Assembly (NCBI RefSeq): GCF_000876015.1
Contig: NZ_BBQM01000010.1
Location: forward strand, 1-64,000
Reading direction: 5' to 3'
Source of the DNA: Cupriavidus basilensis
GTDB lineage: Bacteria > Pseudomonadota > Gammaproteobacteria > Burkholderiales > Burkholderiaceae
Length of the DNA: 64,000 nucleotides
A model generated the notes under the pieces. It was not told the origin of the DNA. It searched no databases and worked only from the letters and a program-made list of their open reading frames with translations. The position numbers were made by a program, and so were the translations under genes. Shown here one piece after another: positions 59,201 through 64,000 of this stretch (position 1 is its first letter; the number at the start of each line of letters is the position of its first letter).

Positions 59201-59359
59201 GTCGGCGGATCGCGGGAGCCGGGCCGGTCTGGCGCCGGCGGCGGGCGGGGCGGGGGGGCTTGCGGGAACCGTGGCCAGGGCCAGGGCGGCATCGGGGGCG
59301 TCGGCCCGGCTGGCGGCGGTCTGGCGCCGGCCGGCAGGGCGCGCGGCTTGCTGCGTCAT
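56282..59359 (-). CDS. ppc: phosphoenolpyruvate carboxylase
   Basis: 1025 residues. Catalytic motifs [13 protein letters not shown] (His), [41 protein letters not shown], and the C-terminal RNSG all present. It carboxylates phosphoenolpyruvate to oxaloacetate to refill the citric acid cycle. The first ~95 residues are a Pro/Ala/Lys-rich extension with [18 protein letters not shown] repeats, absent from E. coli Ppc (883 aa). ATG at 59359 has AGGAG 6 nt upstream. Divergent from hemC with 71 bp between. Confidence 0.97.
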   Translation of the reverse strand: MTQQAARPAGRRQTAASRADAPDAALALATVPASPPAPPAAGARPARLPRSADAAKPVKATRPIKPTKAASAANATAAPAPARRASDKDVPLREDIRFLGRLLGDCVREQEGEAAFELVETIRQMAVRFRRENDRAAGAELDRLLKRLSRDQTNWVVRAFSYFSHLANIAEDQHHNRRRRVHALAGSPAQPGSLARALQAIDAAGVSGKTLRQFFDEALIVPVLTAHPTEVQRKSILDAEREIARLLAERDLPMTAREREHNTALLRARVTTLWQTRMLRNTRLMVVDEIENALSYYRTCFLRGIPQLMSELEEDIAAVFPASRRHKGAPAAAGPAQLAPFFQMGSWIGGDRDGNPNVTAATLEQAATKQSSLILEWYLDEVHALGAELSMSSLMVEASPELLALADISPDHSDHRADEPYRRALIGIYARLAATCLAINGQAAPRHPVADAAPYADAQSFAADVQVVTDSLRAHHGAALARTRIDALAKAIAVFGFHLASIDMRQVSDVHEAVIAELFAAAGVEADYAGLPEARKLELLLAELRQPRLLTLPWHTYSEQTRSELAILDTARQLRARYGARVARNYIISHTETLSDLVEVMLLQKEAGMLRGTLGSKTDPARMELMVIPLFETIEDLRNAAGIMQSLLELPGFAPVIAHHGGEQEVMLGYSDSNKDGGFLTSNWELYKAELALVQLFEQRKVKLRLFHGRGGTVGRGGGPTYQAILSQPPGTVNGQIRLTEQGEIINSKFANAEIGRRNLETVIAATLEASLLPTQNAPKELAAFEAMMQQLSDRAFASYRDLVYDTPGFKDYFFATTPITEIADLNLGSRPASRKLMDKKHRRIEDLRAIPWGFSWGQCRLLLPGWFGFGSAVRAVLDAAPDDKARKAAQATLRRMVKSWPFFSTLLSNMDMVLAKTDLAVASRYAALCEDAALRKTVFARISAEWHLTCDMLALITGRQERLADNPLLARSIKNRFAYLDPLNHLQVELLKRYRSGKDGDDIRVRRGIHLTINGVAAGLRNSG

Positions 59360-59430
59360 GCAATCTCCTGTTGTCTCGTCTCTCTTATTCGTCGCCTGGA
59401 GCGGCTTGGGGTGCGTGCTAACATGCGCGG

Positions 59431-60432
59431 ATGCAAGCATCCGTTCCCCAGTCTTCCTCCGGCGCCGCGCCGCGCAAGCTTGTCATCGCCTCCCGCGAAA
59501 GCCGTCTGGCGATGTGGCAGGCCGAGCATGTGCGTGCTGCGTTGCAACAATACTATCCCGCGTGCGATGTGTCCATCCTGGGCATGACGACCCGCGGAGA
59601 CCAGATTCTAGACCGCACGCTGTCGAAAGTCGGCGGCAAGGGGCTCTTCGTCAAGGAGCTGGAGATCGCGATGGCCGACGGCCGCGCCGATCTCGCCGTG
59701 CACTCGCTCAAGGATGTGCCGATGGAGCTACCCGCCGGGTTTGCGCTGGCCGCCATCATGGAGCGCGAGGACCCGCACGACGCGCTGGTGTCGGCGCGCT
59801 TCGGCTCGCTCGACGAGATGCCCGCCGGCACCGTGGTGGGCACCTCCAGCCTGCGCCGCGAGGCCGCGCTGCGCGCGCGCTACCCGCACCTGGAGATCCG
59901 CCCGCTGCGCGGCAACCTCGACACGCGCCTGGCCAAGCTCGACCGCGGCGACTACGCCGCCATCATCCTGGCCGCCGCCGGGCTCAAGCGTCTCGGGCTG
60001 GCCGGCCGCATCCGCGCCGTGCTCGATCCGGTCAGCTCGCTGCCGGCCGCGGGCCAGGGCGCGCTGGGCATCGAGATTCCCGCCGGCCGCCCCGAGCTGG
60101 CCGCCTGGCTTGCCCCGCTCAACCACGCGCCCAGCGCGCTGGCCGTGACCGCCGAGCGCGCCGTGTCGCGCCTGCTGGGCGGCTCCTGCCAGGTGCCGCT
60201 GGCCGCCCACGCGCGCTGGGACGGCGCGCAGCTGCGCATCGACGCCTTCGTGGCGCTGCCCGACGGCAGCCGCAGCGTGCGCGCCAGCGCCGCGGCGCTG
60301 GTCGCGGGCGACGACGCGGTGGCCCGCGCCGAGGCGCTCGGCAGCGCCGTCGCCCGCGACCTGCTCGACCAGGGCGCCGCCGGCATCCTGGCCGCGCTGG
60401 CGGATCCGGCTTCGCCGCAAGCTCCCGCCTGA
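59431..60432 (+). CDS. hemC: porphobilinogen deaminase HemC
   Basis: 333 residues. [18 protein letters not shown] at the start, [26 protein letters not shown], and the dipyrromethane cofactor cysteine Cys253 in [10 protein letters not shown]. It polymerises four porphobilinogens to hydroxymethylbilane for heme (and corrin) synthesis. TAACAT lies exactly 6 nt upstream of the ATG and there is no Shine-Dalgarno, so the mRNA may be leaderless. Confidence 0.96.
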   Translation: MQASVPQSSSGAAPRKLVIASRESRLAMWQAEHVRAALQQYYPACDVSILGMTTRGDQILDRTLSKVGGKGLFVKELEIAMADGRADLAVHSLKDVPMELPAGFALAAIMEREDPHDALVSARFGSLDEMPAGTVVGTSSLRREAALRARYPHLEIRPLRGNLDTRLAKLDRGDYAAIILAAAGLKRLGLAGRIRAVLDPVSSLPAAGQGALGIEIPAGRPELAAWLAPLNHAPSALAVTAERAVSRLLGGSCQVPLAAHARWDGAQLRIDAFVALPDGSRSVRASAAALVAGDDAVARAEALGSAVARDLLDQGAAGILAALADPASPQAPA

Positions 60433-60441
60433 GGCCGGCCC

Positions 60442-62643
60442 ATGCCCCGCCCGACCGTCGTTGTGACACGACCCGCCGGGCAGTCCCGGCAACTGACCGA
60501 GGCGCTCTCGGCAGCCGGCCTGGACGTGCTCGGCTTTCCCCTGCTGGCGATCGGCCCCGCCGCCGACGAAGGCCCGCTGCGCGCCGCGCTGGCGCAACTG
60601 GCGGACTTCGCGCTGGTGGTCTTCGTCAGCCCCAATGCCGTGGCCTTCGCGCTCGACGCGCTGGCCCAGGTGCAGGACAAGCCCGCGCCGCGCTGGCCCG
60701 AGGCCGTGCCGCTCGCGGTGGTCGGCCCGGCCAGCGTGGCCGCGCTGGCCGAACGCGGCATCGCCGCGCCCGCCTGCCGCGTGATCGCGCCGGCGGGCAG
60801 CCATGCGCATGAGGCGGACGGCGCCGGCCTGGCCGACAACGGCGACGGCGCCGACAACGAAAACGGCAATGGCAATGGCAACGACAGCAGCAACGGCAAC
60901 GACGGCGGCGACACCCGCTTCGACTCCGAAGCCCTGTGGCAGCAGATCGACAGCCAGCTCGGCGCGGCGGCGCTGGCCGGGCGCCAGGTCCTGATCGTGC
61001 GCGGCAACGGCGGGCGCGACTGGCTGGCCGAGCGCCTGCGCGGCGCCGGCGCCGAGGTGCGCGCCGTCGAGGCCTACCGGCGCTCGGTGCCCGCGCCCGG
61101 CAGCATGCAGTGGCAGGCCGTGCGCGACGGGCTCAAGCCGGGCGCGCCGCCGCAGGCGTGGCTGCTGACCAGTTCCGAGGCCGTGCGCAATCTCGACGGC
61201 ATGGCCCGCGAAGCGCTCAGCCCGCAGGAGCTGGCGGGCCTGCGCCAGGTGCAGTGCATCGCGCCGCATGCGAGAATCGCCGAGCAGGCCGCCGCGCTGG
61301 GCTTCGCGCACGTGCTGCGCGCCGCGCCGGGCGACGAAGGCCTGCTCGCCGCGTGCCGCCAGTGGGCCCAGGCCCACGCCGGCCCGCCCGCGCCGATGCC
61401 GGCGCCGGCATCGGCACCGTCCGCCGTGGCAACGGTGGCGCCGCCGCCGCCGGCCTTGCCGGACAACGCTTCCTCCGCCATATCGTCAACAACGCCAACG
61501 AAGGCCGATCGCGTGACGCAAGAACATACCGCTACCGCTCCTCCCGCCACCAGCCCGCCGCCCGCGGCGCCGCCCGCCCGCGGCGCGGCGCGCGTCAGTC
61601 CGTGGTGGCTGCTGCTGGTCCTGCTGATCCTCGCCATCGGCGGCGGCTTCTGGTGGCTGCAGAACCGCGTCGAGCACCTCACGCAGGAACTGGCGCGGCG
61701 CCAGCAGAGCAACGACGCGCTGGTGCAGGAAACGCGCGTGCTGTCGCGCAACGCGCAGGACACGGTCAAGGAGCTGCAGGCCAAGGTCGGCGCGCTCGAC
61801 GGCCAGCTCGGCGAGGCGCGCGACAAGCAGTCCGCGCTCGAGCAGGTCTACCAGGACCTGATGCGCAACCGCGACGACTGGGAAATCGCCGAGATCCAGC
61901 AACTGCTGACCAACGCCGGCCAGCAGCTCCAGCTGACCGGCAACGTGCAGGTGGCGCTGGCCGCGCTGCAAAGTGCCGACACCCGCCTGGCGCGCACCGA
62001 CAAGCCGCAGTACAACCTGCTGCGCCGGGCCATCGCGCGCGATGTCGCGCGCATGAAGGCGGTGCCGGACACCGACCTGACCGGCGCCGCCATCAAGCTC
62101 GACGAAGCCATCAACCAGGTCGACACGCTGCCGCTGCTGTCGAGCGAGCGCATGCTCGAGCGCAGCGAGGCCGACGCGCGCAAGGCGGAGGCGACCACCA
62201 GGGCCGAGGCGAAGCCCGACAAGGGCAATACGAAGAACGTGGCGCGCAGCGCCGCCGCGCCGTCGGTGGGCAACGCCGTGGCCGGCTGGTTCGGCGGCCT
62301 GTGGGACAGCGTGCGCGACGAGCTGACGCAGGTCATCCGCATCCGCCGCGTGGACGACGCCCAGGCGCTGCTGCTGACCGGCGACCAGGGCTGGTTCCTG
62401 CGCGAGAACGTCAAGCTGCGCCTGCTCAACGCGCGGCTGGCGCTGCTGTCGCGCAACGAGCCGGTGTTCCGCAACGACCTCGCCGCCGCGCAGGCCATGA
62501 TCGGCCGCTATTTCGACACCAAGTCGCGCCGCGTGCAGGCCGCGCTGACGCTGCTCAAGCAGGCCCAGGCCGGCGCGGTGTCGGTGCAGCTGCCGACGAT
62601 GGCGGAAAGCCTCGGCGCGCTGCAGGCGCTCAAGAAGGAGTAG
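60442..62643 (+). CDS. hemDX: fused uroporphyrinogen-III synthase HemD and HemX-like membrane protein
   Basis: 733 residues in one frame. Residues 1-320 are uroporphyrinogen-III synthase (VVVTRPAGQSRQL, LLTSSEAVRNL), which closes hydroxymethylbilane to uroporphyrinogen III. A Pro/Ala/Thr linker follows, then a membrane segment (WWLLLVLLILAIGGGFWWL, about residue 390), a coiled coil, and a HemX domain. This fusion is known in Burkholderiaceae. An Asn/Gly/Asp-rich insert of about 25 residues (60830-60913) sits in HemD just before RFDSEALW. Starts 9 nt after hemC. Confidence 0.93.
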   Translation: MPRPTVVVTRPAGQSRQLTEALSAAGLDVLGFPLLAIGPAADEGPLRAALAQLADFALVVFVSPNAVAFALDALAQVQDKPAPRWPEAVPLAVVGPASVAALAERGIAAPACRVIAPAGSHAHEADGAGLADNGDGADNENGNGNGNDSSNGNDGGDTRFDSEALWQQIDSQLGAAALAGRQVLIVRGNGGRDWLAERLRGAGAEVRAVEAYRRSVPAPGSMQWQAVRDGLKPGAPPQAWLLTSSEAVRNLDGMAREALSPQELAGLRQVQCIAPHARIAEQAAALGFAHVLRAAPGDEGLLAACRQWAQAHAGPPAPMPAPASAPSAVATVAPPPPALPDNASSAISSTTPTKADRVTQEHTATAPPATSPPPAAPPARGAARVSPWWLLLVLLILAIGGGFWWLQNRVEHLTQELARRQQSNDALVQETRVLSRNAQDTVKELQAKVGALDGQLGEARDKQSALEQVYQDLMRNRDDWEIAEIQQLLTNAGQQLQLTGNVQVALAALQSADTRLARTDKPQYNLLRRAIARDVARMKAVPDTDLTGAAIKLDEAINQVDTLPLLSSERMLERSEADARKAEATTRAEAKPDKGNTKNVARSAAAPSVGNAVAGWFGGLWDSVRDELTQVIRIRRVDDAQALLLTGDQGWFLRENVKLRLLNARLALLSRNEPVFRNDLAAAQAMIGRYFDTKSRRVQAALTLLKQAQAGAVSVQLPTMAESLGALQALKKE

Positions 62644-62646
62644 CGC

Positions 62647-63837
62647 ATGCGGCTTCTGTTCTGGGTGGCGATCCTCTTTGGCGGCGCGGTCGGGCTGGCG
62701 CTGTTTACGCAATTCAACCAAAGCAACGTGGTGCTGTTCTACCCGCCGTACCGGGTCGAACTCTCGCTCAACCTCGCGCTGGCCCTGCTGCTGCTGGCGT
62801 TCTTCGTGGTCTGGACCATCCTCACCACGGTGCGGCACCTGTCGGAGATGCCCGGGCGCGCCGCCGCCTACCGCGAGCGCAGCCGCATGAACCGCGCGCA
62901 GGCCGCGCTGCGCGAGTCGATCGAGAACCTGTTCGCCGGCCGCTTCGCGCGCGCCGAGCGCACCGCGCGCGAAGCCCAGGCCTGGCCCGAGCAGGCCCAG
63001 ACCGCGGCGCTGATCGGCGCGCGCGCCGCGCACCGCATGCAGGAAATGGAGCGGCGCGACGCCTGGATGGCGCAAGTCACCGACCCCGAGCGCGAGCAGG
63101 CGCGGCTGGTGTCGATGGCCGAGCTGCTGGTCGACGCGCGCGACGCCGAAGGCGCGCTCGAGACCATCGCGCAACTGCAGTCGCAGGGCGCGCGCCAGAT
63201 CCACGTGCAGCGCATCGCGCTGCGCGCGCACCAGCACCTGAAGAACTGGTCCGAGGTGCTGCGCCTGGCGCGCTCGCTGGAAAAGCGCAACGCCATCCAC
63301 CCGGTGCTGGCGCTGCGCCTCAAGCAACTGGCCTGCGAAGCGCTGCTCGAAGAGCGCCGCCACGACGCCGAGGCGCTGCAGGACCTGTGGCGCTCGCTGT
63401 CGGCCGACGAGCGCCGCGCCGCGCGCATCGCCGAGCCCGCCGCGCGCTACTTCGCCGCGCTGGGCCGCCAGGACGAGGCGCGCAAGATCGTGGAAGACGC
63501 GCTCAAGGTGAACTGGGACAGCCGGCTGGTGCTGCGCTATGCCGAATGCGCCGAGCCGGGCCACGCGCTGCCGCAGATCCAGCAGGCCGAGAAATGGCTG
63601 GCGCAGCATCCGGTCGATGCCGACCTGTATTTCGCGCTGGGCATGCTGTGCCTGGGCGAGAAGCTGTGGGGCAAGGCCCAGTCGAGCTTCGAGCGCGCGC
63701 TGCGGTACGCCGACGACGAATCGCAGCGCCGGCTGCGCGTGCGCGCGCACCTGGCGCTGGGCCGGCTGTACGAAGAGACCGAGCGGCCCGAGGAAGCGCA
63801 GAAGCACTATCGCGAAAGCGCCATGCTGGCGGCGTAG
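62647..63837 (+). CDS. hemY: HemY, heme-biosynthesis-associated TPR membrane protein
   Basis: 396 residues. Two N-terminal membrane segments (LLFWVAILFGGAVGLALFTQF; LNLALALLLLAFFVVWTIL) precede a tetratricopeptide-rich cytoplasmic part. Proteobacterial HemY follows hemX and is linked to coproheme or protoheme steps but its activity is unsettled; it is not the Bacillus protoporphyrinogen oxidase. It begins 3 nt after hemDX, completing the hemC-hemDX-hemY operon. Confidence 0.93.
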   Translation: MRLLFWVAILFGGAVGLALFTQFNQSNVVLFYPPYRVELSLNLALALLLLAFFVVWTILTTVRHLSEMPGRAAAYRERSRMNRAQAALRESIENLFAGRFARAERTAREAQAWPEQAQTAALIGARAAHRMQEMERRDAWMAQVTDPEREQARLVSMAELLVDARDAEGALETIAQLQSQGARQIHVQRIALRAHQHLKNWSEVLRLARSLEKRNAIHPVLALRLKQLACEALLEERRHDAEALQDLWRSLSADERRAARIAEPAARYFAALGRQDEARKIVEDALKVNWDSRLVLRYAECAEPGHALPQIQQAEKWLAQHPVDADLYFALGMLCLGEKLWGKAQSSFERALRYADDESQRRLRVRAHLALGRLYEETERPEEAQKHYRESAMLAA

Positions 63838-63864
63838 CGAGGTAGCGGCCGCCGCGCCGGGCGC

Positions 63865-64000
63865 TCATCCGGCCGGCTTGCCGCCCGCGTCGTCGGGAAT
63901 CGCCTCCGCCTCGGATTTTGTATCCGCCTCGCCCGGACCGCCGTCCGGGCGTTTTTCCTTCACCACCGCGTAACGCGCCAGCGTCTCCCTGCGCGCCACG
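63865..64000 (-). CDS. 3' part of an unidentified gene, truncated by the window edge
   Basis: A minus-strand frame enters at the window end and stops at 63865 with about 45 residues, ending RYAVVKEKRPDG, then an acidic, Gly/Pro-rich tail. I do not recognise it. It contains the stem of the hemY terminator in its coding sequence, which is possible for a variable C-terminal tail but lowers confidence. No ribosome binding site can be judged. Confidence 0.35.
   Translation of the reverse strand, partial: VARRETLARYAVVKEKRPDGGPGEADTKSEAEAIPDDAGGKPAG
63930..63956 (+). terminator. rho-independent terminator of the hem operon
   Basis: CGCCCGGAC and GTCCGGGCG form a 9-bp stem at 63930-63951 around CGCC, followed by TTTTT (63952-63956). 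It lies about 93 bp after the hemY stop in the plus orientation. Confidence 0.85.

Overview
The window is a very GC-rich bacterial chromosome segment. Its gene order and families fit a Cupriavidus/Ralstonia-type Burkholderiaceae betaproteobacterium: argH-ppc-hemC-hemDX-hemY, zapB-zapA-6S RNA, panC-scpA-DUF3460, tamA-tamB, and cobalamin salvage genes beside btuBCD. Nothing at the protein level looks like a phage or a transposon. Most of the long open frames opposite or beside these genes are GC-rich shadows and are not annotated.

Layout. 1-431 is a gene-free stretch of repeats. 432-10062 is an aerobic carbon monoxide oxidation locus. A divergent rcoM encodes a heme PAS-LytTR CO sensor and faces coxMSLGDEF plus a MocA-like cytidylyltransferase. 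Three direct TTnnnG sites at exact 21-bp spacing lie between rcoM and coxM, as expected for an RcoM operator. 10022-13747 holds a SIMPL-domain protein, a TSUP permease, an EVE protein, the 6S RNA with its terminator, zapA and a ZapB-like coiled coil, all on the minus strand. 13931-27411 is a vitamin B12 region. A sigma70-type promoter and cobalamin riboswitch precede btuB-btuC-btuD-cobO-cobT-cobS-cobC (plus strand). The convergent minus-strand operon cobU-cbiB-cobD-btuF follows, then cobQ and a lone ParA ATPase (plus). Together these genes give corrinoid uptake, adenosylation and late nucleotide-loop assembly; no corrin-ring genes are present here.

27408-33309 contains a GNAT acetyltransferase, a PepSY membrane protein, a class II-like Fic protein that looks like an insertion into the core order, panC, scpA and a DUF3460 gene. 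33514-45275 is an envelope and housekeeping block: tamA, tamB, a lipoprotein with two BamE-like repeats, a SulP transporter, metG and an OmpA-type lipoprotein. 45581-51857 has apbC/mrp (TTG start), sodC, dcd, a group III PLP amino acid decarboxylase and a quinone oxidoreductase. 52036-54314 encodes TRAP transporter membrane subunits without a binding protein. 54519-63837 is argH, ppc and the heme genes hemC-hemDX-hemY. The window ends inside a minus-strand frame of unknown function.

Structural signals that gene calls alone do not explain include the phased RcoM sites, a 12-bp inverted repeat abutting the 6S RNA 5' end, -10-like hexamers exactly 6 nt before the ATGs of cobU, cobQ and hemC, an 11-bp tandem array before dcd, a large hairpin before the decarboxylase, a palindrome over the argH -10 box, and repeat-coded low-complexity inserts in several core proteins. 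All calls are from reading the sequence; no database search was run.
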